Assembly: GCA_002394385.1 (NCBI GenBank)
Contig: DGTS01000021.1
Coordinates: forward strand, 79,751 to 85,390
Direction: 5' to 3'
From: Prevotella sp. UBA4330
GTDB lineage: Bacteria; Bacteroidota; Bacteroidia; Bacteroidales; Bacteroidaceae
DNA: 5,640 bases
The notes below the pieces were generated by a model that was given only the letters and a program-made list of their open reading frames with translations, had not been told where the DNA came from and made no database searches. The position numbers and the translations under genes were made by a program. Positions 1-5,572 of the stretch are shown piece after piece; the first letter of the stretch is position 1; each line of letters starts with the position of its first letter.

Positions 1-98
1 TGATAACCGCCTTGCTGGCGTGGCTGGTAACCTCCGCGCTGCTGATAGCCGCCGCGTGGCTGATAGCCGCCTTGCTGGCGTGGTTGGTAGCCGCCCTG
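1..98 (-). repeat. In-frame GGYQPRQ-type coding repeat
   Basis: Residues 86-117 of the left-edge gene are four or more short units of the pattern QGGYQPRQ, QGGYQPR, GGYQQR, GGYQPRQ and the start of another. The DNA repeats closely as well: GCTGATAGCCGCC and CTTGCTGGCGTGG-like words recur on the plus strand. The array continues past base 1, so its total length is unknown. Nearly identical units suggest expansion by slippage or recombination. The protein stretch should be disordered and positively charged, which suits RNA contact. Confidence 0.8.
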
Positions 99-353
99 CT
101 GAGTGCGAGGACGATAAGGGCGCTGAGTACCGTCGCCCTGCAATCCAGCCCCGAAGCCATCTGGACGGAATCCGCCTTCATCAGAGTCCTCACTCTGTGC
201 TTCTACGGGGTGTGTTGTGCGAATACGAGGCCTTGGAGTACGACCTGGTGTGCGATAATCTCTTGAATATCCGTCAACTGGACGGTAGCCCTCACGGCTC
301 TCGTTCTGTTCAGACGACATTCCTTCGGTTTTGTTTACTGTATCTTCTGACAT
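1..353 (-). CDS. Probable RluB/RsuA-family pseudouridine synthase, N-terminal tail only (partial)
   Basis: The frame starts at ATG 353 and is open to the left edge, giving 117 complete codons. It begins MSEDTVNKTEGMSSEQ, an acidic and polar stretch. After about residue 20 it becomes rich in Arg, Pro, Tyr and Gly, and from residue 86 it is a GGYQPRQ-type repeat. No catalytic domain lies inside the window. Large Bacteroidales pseudouridine synthases of the RluB/RsuA type, which modify 23S or 16S rRNA, commonly carry such disordered basic tails before the S4 and catalytic domains and are often found after purB. The name rests on that composition and context, not on any catalytic motif. The gene starts 44 bases after the purB stop on the same strand with no terminator between them, so they are probably co-transcribed. 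The alternative is another RNA-binding protein with an RG/YQ-rich tail. The reading frame itself is convincing; the product name is moderately so. Confidence 0.6.
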   Translation of the reverse strand, partial: MSEDTVNKTEGMSSEQNESREGYRPVDGYSRDYRTPGRTPRPRIRTTHPVEAQSEDSDEGGFRPDGFGAGLQGDGTQRPYRPRTQQGGYQPRQQGGYQPRGGYQQRGGYQPRQQGGY

Positions 354-397
354 AATCTAAATGTGTTTAATGCCTCACGGCGTTTGGTTTGTAAATA

Positions 398-1744
398 TTA
401 AATTCCTGTGTAATTATGTGGAGTAATGGCGCGCAATTCCGCCTTCACCTCCTCGCTTACATTGAGTTGCTCGATGAAGTTGTGAATTGTCTCGGGCGTC
501 ATCTTCTCGTTAGTGCGCGTAAGAGCCTTCAGTGCCTCGTATGGGTGAGGATAAGCCTCGCGGCGCAGTATGGTCTGTATTGCCTCTGCCACCACCGCCC
601 AGGTGTTGTCGAGGTCTTCGTTCAGTTTCGCCTCGTTGAGAATCAGTTTGCGCAGACCTTTCAGTGTGCTCTGTATTGCGATAACGGTGTGACCGAGAGG
701 CACGCCCACATTGCGCAGCACTGTTGAGTCGGTGAGGTCGCGTTGCAATCTGCTTACAGGCAATTTCTGTGCCAGGAACTGCAATATAGCGTTCGAAATG
801 CCGAGGTTACCCTCGCTGTTCTCGAAGTCGATGGGGTTCACCTTGTGCGGCATAGCACTCGAACCTACCTCGCCAGCCTTGATTTTCTGCTTGAAATACT
901 CCATGGAAATGTACATCCAGAAGTCGCGGTCAAGGTCGATAATGATGGTGTTGATGCGTCGCAGAGCATCGAAAACGGCACCCATCTGGTCGTAGTTGCT
1001 TATCTGCGTGGTGTATTGCTCGCGCTCAAGACCCAGTTTCTCGCTGACAAACTTGTTGCCGAACTCACGCCAGTCGTACTTGGGGTAAGCCACATGATGG
1101 GCATTGAAGTTGCCCGTGGCACCGCCGAACTTCGCTGTAATCTCGGTCTTCTGCAATGCCTCCAACTGCTTCTGCAGACGATAGGAGAACACGCGTATTT
1201 CCTTGCCCAGACGTGTGGGACTGGCTGGCTGACCATGAGTCTTGGCAAGCATAGGCACCTCTGCCCACGCATCAGCATACTCGTTGAGTTGGCCAATCAG
1301 TTCTTCCACCTGCGGAACAATCACCTCTGCCAGCGCCTCCTTTATAGAGAGTGGCACCGACGTGTTGTTAATGTCCTGCGATGTGAGTCCGAAATGTATG
1401 AATTCCTTGTACTTCTCAAAGTCTCCAATCTTGTCGAGTTGCTCCTTTATGAAATACTCCACCGCCTTGACATCGTGGTTTGTCACCTTCTCAATGTCCT
1501 TAACGCGCTGTGCATCCTGCTCGCTGAAGTTGCGATAGATGTCGCGCAGAGACTCGAATAGCGAATGATTGAAATCCTCAAGTTGAGGAAGCGGCAACTC
1601 GCATAACGTGATGAAATATTCTATCTCAACACGCACACGGTAGCGAATAAGCGCATACTCAGAGAAATAGTTTCCCAGTTGGTCTGTCTTTGATCTATAT
1701 CTGCCGTCAATAGGCGAAATCGCTGTCAATAAGTTAAGGTCCAT
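398..1744 (-). CDS. purB: Adenylosuccinate lyase PurB
   Basis: This 448-residue cytosolic enzyme catalyses two fumarate-releasing steps of purine synthesis: SAICAR to AICAR, and adenylosuccinate to AMP. The length and the start MDLNLLTAISPIDGRYRSKT match the E. coli-type PurB (about 456 residues). Visible motifs are TNHDVKAVEYF (88-98, substrate binding), TSQDINNTS (121-129), THGQP (169-173, with the catalytic general-acid His at 170), and the fumarase/aspartase superfamily signature GSSAMPHKVNP (294-304). That signature carries the catalytic serine of the flexible loop. DLTDSTVLRN (336-345) and a C-terminal TPHNYTG complete the resemblance. All key residues are present and there is no frameshift. 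The start is the only ATG preceding the conserved N-terminus. No clear TAnnTTTG promoter was found in the 139 bases between the tRNA terminator and the start. The probable pseudouridine synthase gene follows 44 bases downstream. Confidence 0.97.
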   Translation of the reverse strand: MDLNLLTAISPIDGRYRSKTDQLGNYFSEYALIRYRVRVEIEYFITLCELPLPQLEDFNHSLFESLRDIYRNFSEQDAQRVKDIEKVTNHDVKAVEYFIKEQLDKIGDFEKYKEFIHFGLTSQDINNTSVPLSIKEALAEVIVPQVEELIGQLNEYADAWAEVPMLAKTHGQPASPTRLGKEIRVFSYRLQKQLEALQKTEITAKFGGATGNFNAHHVAYPKYDWREFGNKFVSEKLGLEREQYTTQISNYDQMGAVFDALRRINTIIIDLDRDFWMYISMEYFKQKIKAGEVGSSAMPHKVNPIDFENSEGNLGISNAILQFLAQKLPVSRLQRDLTDSTVLRNVGVPLGHTVIAIQSTLKGLRKLILNEAKLNEDLDNTWAVVAEAIQTILRREAYPHPYEALKALTRTNEKMTPETIHNFIEQLNVSEEVKAELRAITPHNYTGI

Positions 1745-1882
1745 ATTATTCTTAAATCACAATATTTCTATCTGTAAACTGTTGCTATAATGCGTATTAA
1801 TTATATAAATGAATTTCTGTCTTCTTTAAAAAAGGATTTATCAGTCATTTCAATTATCCTCTCAACACATACCGCTACTGGC

Positions 1883-1919
1883 AAAAAGTCCCGCAACTCT
1901 CTGTTGAGAAGCGGGACCT
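1883..1919 (-). terminator. Intrinsic terminator after tRNA-Val
   Basis: Read on the minus strand, GTCCCGC (1917-1911) pairs perfectly with GCGGGAC (1894-1888). Inside the loop a CTC/GAG pairing is possible, and five T residues follow directly (1887-1883). It lies four bases beyond the encoded CCA of tRNA-Val, so it should end that transcript. On the plus strand there is no T-run, so it works one way. Confidence 0.85.
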
Positions 1920-1922
1920 TGC

Positions 1923-2000
1923 TGGTGGGCGTTGACGGATTCGAACCGCCGACCCTCTGCTTGTAAGGCAGATGCTCTAAACCAGCTGAGCTAAACGCCC
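1923..2000 (-). tRNA. tRNA-Val (anticodon UAC), CCA encoded
   Basis: The minus strand folds as a full cloverleaf. The acceptor is GGGCGTT with AACGCCC. The D stem is GCTC/GAGC with the AGCTGGTTTA loop. The anticodon stem is TCTGC/GCAGA with loop CTTACAA, giving anticodon TAC for valine. The variable loop is five bases, and the T stem GGCGG/CCGTC holds the TTCGAAT loop. The body is 75 bases (2000-1926) with discriminator A at 1926, and CCA is encoded at 1925-1923. It stands alone between its own promoter (2021-2052) and terminator (1883-1919), so it is a single-gene transcript. Confidence 0.97.
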
Positions 2001-2020
2001 GTGCTTTAATAAAAGCGATG

Positions 2021-2052
2021 CAAAGGTACATAGTTTTCCTGAAACCACCAAA
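2021..2052 (-). promoter_or_regulatory. Bacteroidetes-type promoter of tRNA-Val
   Basis: On the minus strand a -33 box TTTG (2052-2049) is followed after exactly 20 bases by a -7 box TACCTTTG (2028-2021). This matches the Bacteroidetes primary sigma consensus TTTG, about 19-20 bases, TAnnTTTG. The expected start of transcription near 2014 lies some 13 bases before the tRNA 5' end. Confidence 0.85.
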
Positions 2053-2228
2053 TTTTTCCCTACTTTTTTGCTCCAAATGTATCGTTGCTCACTATTTATG
2101 CGCCATAAATCACACGTTATCCATCCCCTTGACTGGCTTTAAGACCATGATTCATCCGTACCATACCTTATAAATATATATCAGAAGCAATGAACAGACT
2201 GTATTAAAGTGCCCGAAGAGGCAGTAAG

Positions 2229-2338
2229 TACATCGCAAAAAATGACTAAACGGAACGCAAAGAATATCCGACGGGAATGCAAGGAACATCTAATGGCAAT
2301 GCAAGGAACATCTAATGGCAATGCAATACATGCCTAAC
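2229..2338. repeat. Imperfect 22-bp tandem repeat, five units
   Basis: The units are 2229-2250, 2251-2272, 2273-2294, 2295-2316 and 2317-2338. Units three and four differ at a single position and share the core GCAAGGAACATCTAAT. Units two and five match their neighbours at about 15 of 22 positions. The first unit is a weak match, at 11 of 22. The best-conserved core is a GCAA at positions 7-10 of each unit. No long frame crosses the array, so it is probably non-coding. Direct repeats of two helical turns can bind a protein on one face of the DNA, but nothing here shows that they do. Confidence 0.75.
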
Positions 2339-2350
2339 GGGGAAACAATG

Positions 2351-2430
2351 TTATTAACTTTGTTGAACAAAGTTATTAAGATTGTCGAACAAAGTTAATA
2401 AGATTGTTGAACAAAGTTATTAACTTTGTT
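2351..2430. repeat. AT-rich palindromic 22-bp array (AACAAAGTT)
   Basis: Three full units (2357-2378, 2379-2400, 2401-2422) each contain CGAACAAAGTT or TGAACAAAGTT and differ pairwise at about two positions. A degenerate half-unit ends at 2356, and a partial unit spans 2423-2430. The first unit contains a perfect inverted repeat, AACTTTGTT (2356-2364), one base, AACAAAGTT (2366-2374). The last junction forms another, AACAAAGTT (2410-2418) and AACTTTGTT (2422-2430), three bases apart. The array could form hairpins or a cruciform on either strand. It starts 12 bases after the direct-repeat array and has the same period. Confidence 0.8.
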
Positions 2431-2509
2431 ACCCCATTTATAACTAATTAGAAGACAAGCAGTTACAAACGACCGCCACAAACACTGTTTTTTGCAGACC
2501 ATCTGGCTA

Positions 2510-2623
2510 TTATCGACAAGCCATAACACCATTGCCCACATGCTGTGCCTGCTGCGCAACCGTAGGCAGGTCACACATAATCAAGAAAACAAAAACTATT
2601 AAAAAGATGGTTCTGTGCGGCAT
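2510..2623 (-). CDS. Possible small secreted peptide or remnant of a secreted protein gene
   Basis: A 37-codon frame starts at ATG 2623 and stops at TAA 2510. It begins MPHRTIFLIVFVFLIMC, a short basic start followed by a strong hydrophobic run (residues 6-16). It then reaches TVAQQ (21-25), which resembles a signal-peptidase I site. Only about a dozen residues follow, so the mature product would be tiny. A -7-like TATCTTTG lies about 37 bases upstream, but its -33 box is missing. It may be the 5' remnant of a secreted protein gene, a small peptide gene, or a chance frame in AT-rich DNA. I do not recognise the sequence. Confidence 0.3.
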   Translation of the reverse strand: MPHRTIFLIVFVFLIMCDLPTVAQQAQHVGNGVMACR

Positions 2624-2659
2624 AAGCACCTATCTTGACGTGAATAAAATAATATAGTG

Positions 2660-2667
2660 CAAAGATA
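2660..2667 (-). promoter_or_regulatory. Lone -7-like element TATCTTTG
   Basis: TATCTTTG on the minus strand fits TAnnTTTG exactly and lies 37 bases before the small signal-peptide frame. There is no TTTG 19-21 bases upstream; that place is taken by the tail of a possible weak terminator. It is a weak promoter at best. Confidence 0.25.
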
Positions 2668-2703
2668 GAAGAAAAAAATGAGATTCTGTCTTTCTCTATA
2701 CCA

Positions 2704-3888
2704 TTATTTATTCAACTCAATGCGAAAAGTGGTGCCCTTCCCAATTTCCGAAATCTTCACATAGATTTTTCCTTTGTGATACTCCTCTACAATTCTTTTG
2801 GCAAGCGAGAGGCCAAGCCCCCAGCCGCGTTTCTTTGTGGTGAAGCCCGGCTTGAAAACGTTGCTGATGTTCTTTCGCGATATTCCCTTGCCAGTGTCGC
2901 TCACCTCTATAATCACCTTGTCTTGCTGCTCCTGCATGAAGAGGGTTATCGTGCCCTCTCCCTCCATTGCGTCAACGGCATTCTTGCACAGGTTTTCTAT
3001 CACCCACTCGAAGAGCGAGGGGTTTATCTTCACTATGATGTCCTGCTCGGGGAAGTTGCGTATCATTTGCACTTTGTTGGAAGTGCGGCGGTCCATGTAG
3101 TCTATGACATGTGTCATCACTTCGTGCAGGCTCGACGGCACAGGCTCTGGCAGCGACCCTATCTTAGAGAAGCGCTCGGCAATGAGTTGCAAGCGTTTCA
3201 CGTCCTTGTCCATCTCGGGAATCAAATCGTCGTCGGGATATGCCTCTTTCAGTATTTCGGTCCATGCCATAAGGCTGCTGATGGGCGTGCCCAACTGGTG
3301 GGCTGTCTCCTTGCTCAGTCCCACCCACACCTTGTTTTGCTCTGCCTTCTTCGATGTGAGCAGAGCAAAGATGGCTACTACGACGAAGAGCATCACCAAA
3401 CCAAGCACCCAATAGGGATAGACATTCAGCCTGCGCAGCATGGTGCTCTCGTCATAGCACACCTCGATATAGTCGCCCTGGCTAATGTCGTCGAGACTTA
3501 TCTTGATGCTTCTGCCGGAATCCTTCATCTTCTTTCCTGCAACAGTTGCATAGGCTATGCTGTCGTCGTAGGTCTTGCCCTTGACTCTCAGGTTCCTGAA
3601 TGTCTGTGCATTGCCGGCCTTGTCGAGCACAACGACGGGAATGGTGTGGTTCTCGTCAATAACCTTGAGAACCAAGTTCATGTCGGTGTTCTCGTCTGCC
3701 TGGTTCAGGGCACGCATTGCTTCGGCCCACACCTCCATCTTGTTGCGCTCCTCGGAGGCAAGGTCGCGTACGAGATAGCGCGACACCAACAGACTGACCA
3801 CCGCTATAACGATAGCGGCAATCACGAGAAGAATCTTCACTTGGCGTATTCTGTCAGTCCATTGCATATAATTAAAACGGACAAACAT
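2704..3888 (-). CDS. Orphan membrane sensor histidine kinase
   Basis: This 394-residue protein should sense a signal outside the inner membrane and autophosphorylate on a cytoplasmic histidine. It has a membrane helix at about 17-36, an extracytoplasmic domain of about 120 residues (37-156), and a second helix at about 157-177. The kinase core follows. The H box is KETAHQLGTPIS (193-204, phosphoacceptor His197), the N box ENLCKNAVDAM (298-308), the G1 box DTGKG (331-335), the F box FKPGFTT (345-351), and the G2 box GWGLGLS (355-361). The residue after His197 is Gln, where most HisKA kinases have Glu or Asp. Thr201, at the position linked with phosphatase activity, is kept. The outer start is ATG 3888. 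An internal ATG at 3867 (MQWTDRIRQ) is also plausible because both lie in an inverted repeat. The gene follows the PPTase gene by 52 bases. No response regulator is present in the window, so its partner is encoded elsewhere. Confidence 0.92.
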   Translation of the reverse strand: MFVRFNYMQWTDRIRQVKILLVIAAIVIAVVSLLVSRYLVRDLASEERNKMEVWAEAMRALNQADENTDMNLVLKVIDENHTIPVVVLDKAGNAQTFRNLRVKGKTYDDSIAYATVAGKKMKDSGRSIKISLDDISQGDYIEVCYDESTMLRRLNVYPYWVLGLVMLFVVVAIFALLTSKKAEQNKVWVGLSKETAHQLGTPISSLMAWTEILKEAYPDDDLIPEMDKDVKRLQLIAERFSKIGSLPEPVPSSLHEVMTHVIDYMDRRTSNKVQMIRNFPEQDIIVKINPSLFEWVIENLCKNAVDAMEGEGTITLFMQEQQDKVIIEVSDTGKGISRKNISNVFKPGFTTKKRGWGLGLSLAKRIVEEYHKGKIYVKISEIGKGTTFRIELNK

Positions 3889-3901
3889 TAATTATATTGC
3901 A
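3863..3901. repeat. Inverted repeat spanning the kinase gene start
   Basis: TGCATATAATTA (3863-3874) is the inverted complement of TAATTATATTGCA (3889-3901) apart from one extra T. The 14-base loop (3875-3888) contains the upstream start codon. The internal ATG (3867-3865) lies inside the left arm. The arms are AT-rich, so chance is possible. It could be an operator or an mRNA hairpin over the start site. Confidence 0.5.
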
Positions 3902-3940
3902 TCGAGGCGAAACATTGACATGCGACGGGGACACTGGGCA

Positions 3941-4375
3941 TCAGTCTCTCAACGTGCAGACGGTGCATACAAAACGCGGATAGACAGTTGTCTGGAACGT
4001 GCATATACCAAGGCGTTGACGATTGCAAAGAACAGTGCGCATATCGTCTGCCAGCCCCTCGCCACGCATCTTCAGCAGACTCTCCTTCATGGTCCACAGG
4101 CGGGCAAAAGCAATACGCGGATCGGCAGAGTGCCTTATCTGCCTCTGCTCATCTTCATTCATCACCGCCACCACGAGTTGTTCGTCGAAAGCATCAAGAC
4201 TCTCCACATCCACTCCCACTGGAACACTGTCAACGACACATGCCACAGCATCGCGACAATGGCTCAGATTGAAAAAGATGTCGGGAGCACCGGCTATCGC
4301 TGGCTTGCCATGCTCGCCATAGACAAACACTGGCGGCTCGCTGATGTCATGCTTTCTTGCGTTCCTACAAGTCAT
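3941..4375 (-). CDS. Short Sfp-type 4'-phosphopantetheinyl transferase, N-terminal part missing
   Basis: The family transfers the phosphopantetheine arm of CoA to a serine of acyl, peptidyl or aryl carrier proteins. From ATG 4375 the product has 144 residues; a TTG at 4384 would add three. Sfp-type motifs are clear. Counted from ATG, GEHGKP is at 20-25, NLSHC at 36-40 (the Ser-His pair that contacts CoA), and GVDVE at 54-58, with the Asp and Glu that hold magnesium. The signature LWTMKESLLK follows at 93-102. Sfp-type enzymes are usually about 190-230 residues, and roughly 60-70 N-terminal residues are absent here. They cannot lie upstream in another frame, because an in-frame TAA is at 4396-4394 and the preceding gene stops at 4419. 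The result is either a compact functional form, comparable in size to AcpS (about 120 residues), or a decaying gene. The retained catalytic motifs and clean frame favour recent or no decay. It sits 52 bases before the kinase gene. Confidence 0.82.
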   Translation of the reverse strand: MTCRNARKHDISEPPVFVYGEHGKPAIAGAPDIFFNLSHCRDAVACVVDSVPVGVDVESLDAFDEQLVVAVMNEDEQRQIRHSADPRIAFARLWTMKESLLKMRGEGLADDMRTVLCNRQRLGICTFQTTVYPRFVCTVCTLRD

Positions 4376-4418
4376 AAATGACAATGGCAGGAATTATCTT
4401 TGGCTCAGTTCTACACTA

Positions 4419-5342
4419 TTATCGATTTATCTTAAATGATATATGCTTATCGTAGAGCGTGACATAGAGCCTGCTGTCGCTGCCGATAGCAAACCATTCT
4501 GGGGCTTTCGGCACCCAGATATGCTGTTTCTGCACTCCCGTGAACCTGTTCAACACGTTAACATAGTCTGTGATATCCGTGCCCCCATATCCACAAACAA
4601 TGGAGTTGTCTATTATCAGGAAATTCTGCGAATTGCAGGTCTTAGGCTTGCTCACCCATAGCGTCTTGTCGGTGGTTGTGTTGATGGCAACGATGTACTC
4701 GTTTTGTCCATTGTCGAAACCTGTCAAGCCTCCAATGCTGAAGTAAAGGATGTCATCCTTCACGACAGCCCAACTTACCGACTGCCTGTCAATGTCGGCG
4801 CCGCGGCTCTTTGGCGGGAACGTCATTGACGATGTGTTATAAACCTTCTTCACATCCTTTGAGGGGTCAACAAGCATTATCAGGTGCGGGTCTCTGCCTC
4901 GGCGCGAAATGTCTTTCTCTGATTGTCCCCACGGCAGGAGTTCGGTCTTCGGTGCCCTTCCATATATTGCCACTGGGTAGTCACCATCGTAGAATACATC
5001 ATTCAGAACCCACTCTCCGTCGTATATCTCTGGCACAATGTCGGGGATGCTGTAGTCAGTATCATTCCAGCCAAGTGTCGGGTGGCCAATGATGTTTCCG
5101 AGTTTTAGTTCTGGCAATGCAAGCGAGTTATAATCATCCAAACTCTTTGAAAACGATGTTTTTACAAGAGTGATGGTCCTGCTCTTGCCTGCAGGGGCTG
5201 CAGTAAGCGTCTGCCCATTGAAGTTAGACACGGCTACAGGTAATACTTCGGTTTGATGCTCAACTCCGTTAAGCATGTAGTTTTGTGCCTGGGCGAAAAA
5301 CGATGCCGTCAACAATGCGGCTGATAATACTAATCTATTCAT
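4419..5342 (-). CDS. Secreted protein with beta-propeller-like repeats, function unknown
   Basis: I chose ATG 5342 (307 residues) because it gives a textbook signal peptide: MNR, a hydrophobic run, then FFAQAQN with cleavage expected after AQA. The frame extends to another ATG at 5369 (MFVNFKSCI added in front), which would spoil that start. There is no lipobox cysteine, so the product is probably periplasmic or exported. The C-terminal half repeats. YIVAINTTTDKTLW and YVNVLNRFTGVQ are each followed about 22 residues later by a strand pair (NSIVCGYG, SRLYVTLYD). A similar unit starts near DPHLIMLVDPSKDVKK. This spacing resembles PQQ- or WD-like propeller blades, with about three visible. I do not recognise the family and assign no function. 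It is the first gene after a good promoter. The short PPTase follows 43 bases downstream, with no terminator between them. Confidence 0.85.
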   Translation of the reverse strand: MNRLVLSAALLTASFFAQAQNYMLNGVEHQTEVLPVAVSNFNGQTLTAAPAGKSRTITLVKTSFSKSLDDYNSLALPELKLGNIIGHPTLGWNDTDYSIPDIVPEIYDGEWVLNDVFYDGDYPVAIYGRAPKTELLPWGQSEKDISRRGRDPHLIMLVDPSKDVKKVYNTSSMTFPPKSRGADIDRQSVSWAVVKDDILYFSIGGLTGFDNGQNEYIVAINTTTDKTLWVSKPKTCNSQNFLIIDNSIVCGYGGTDITDYVNVLNRFTGVQKQHIWVPKAPEWFAIGSDSRLYVTLYDKHISFKINR

Positions 5343-5468
5343 AATACATGACTTAAAATTGACAAACATATTACAATAATATTTGATAAAGATTTCTGTT
5401 TTTAAATTGGCTATTCTGATAAAGACATGACAGGATCATCATAAAAAAGAGCCTGTACGTTTACGCCA

Positions 5469-5500
5469 CAAATATAGTGCATTTATATGAAAGCACCAAA
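5469..5500 (-). promoter_or_regulatory. Bacteroidetes-type promoter of the three-gene unit
   Basis: On the minus strand TTTG (5500-5497), 20 bases, then TATATTTG (5476-5469) match the Bacteroidetes consensus fully, with the same spacing as the tRNA promoter. Transcription should start near 5462. That gives a leader of about 120 bases before ATG 5342. Confidence 0.85.
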
Positions 5501-5572
5501 TTTTAAAAGTGTTTTTTTAGTAAAAGATAACATGCCATATCTTGAAAAGAAACATCGCATTGTTGCAGGGAT

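Larger units (their letters stand above)
2053..2703. other. Long intergenic stretch with two 22-bp arrays
   Basis: About 650 bases separate the histidine kinase stop from the tRNA promoter. I see no conserved protein in either strand. Contents from left to right: AT-rich DNA without recognised elements (2053-2228), an imperfect 22-bp direct repeat (2229-2338), a palindromic 22-bp array (2351-2430), an unremarkable stretch (2431-2509), a 37-codon frame with a signal-peptide-like start (2510-2623), and a lone -7-like element (2660-2667). No strong terminator for the kinase gene was found. A GAGA/TCTC hairpin of four pairs followed by seven T residues (2696-2672, minus strand) is the only candidate. 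Confidence 0.6.

Noticed and set aside
12..355. Plus-strand frames rich in Ala/Leu/Trp at the left edge
   Set aside because: They are opposite-strand readings of the GGYQPRQ repeat; the minus-strand reading gives the sensible protein.
743..1561. 272-codon plus-strand frame opposite purB
   Set aside because: Antisense shadow of a fully conserved enzyme gene, with no domain of its own.
1801..1848. 15-codon frame MTDKSFFKEDRNSFI upstream of purB
   Set aside because: Very short, in AT-rich DNA, with no promoter or conserved feature to support a leader peptide.
1801..2076. 91-codon minus-strand frame across the tRNA region
   Set aside because: Its middle is a translation of tRNA-Val (the AGLEHLPYKQRVGGSNPSTP pattern is a well-known artefact), and it also crosses the terminator and promoter.
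2112..2120. TTATCCATC resembling a DnaA box, near iteron-like repeats
   Set aside because: Only one imperfect match and no dnaA or origin genes nearby, so an origin call is not supported.
2229..2338. CRISPR array
   Set aside because: The 22-bp units abut directly with no unique spacers, and no cas genes are present.
2672..2696. Possible terminator of the kinase gene
   Set aside because: The T-run is good, but the hairpin has only four base pairs, too weak to call.
2776..3891. 371-codon plus-strand frame opposite the kinase gene
   Set aside because: It mirrors the real kinase gene, has no recognisable domain, and is explained by the kinase gene's codon use.
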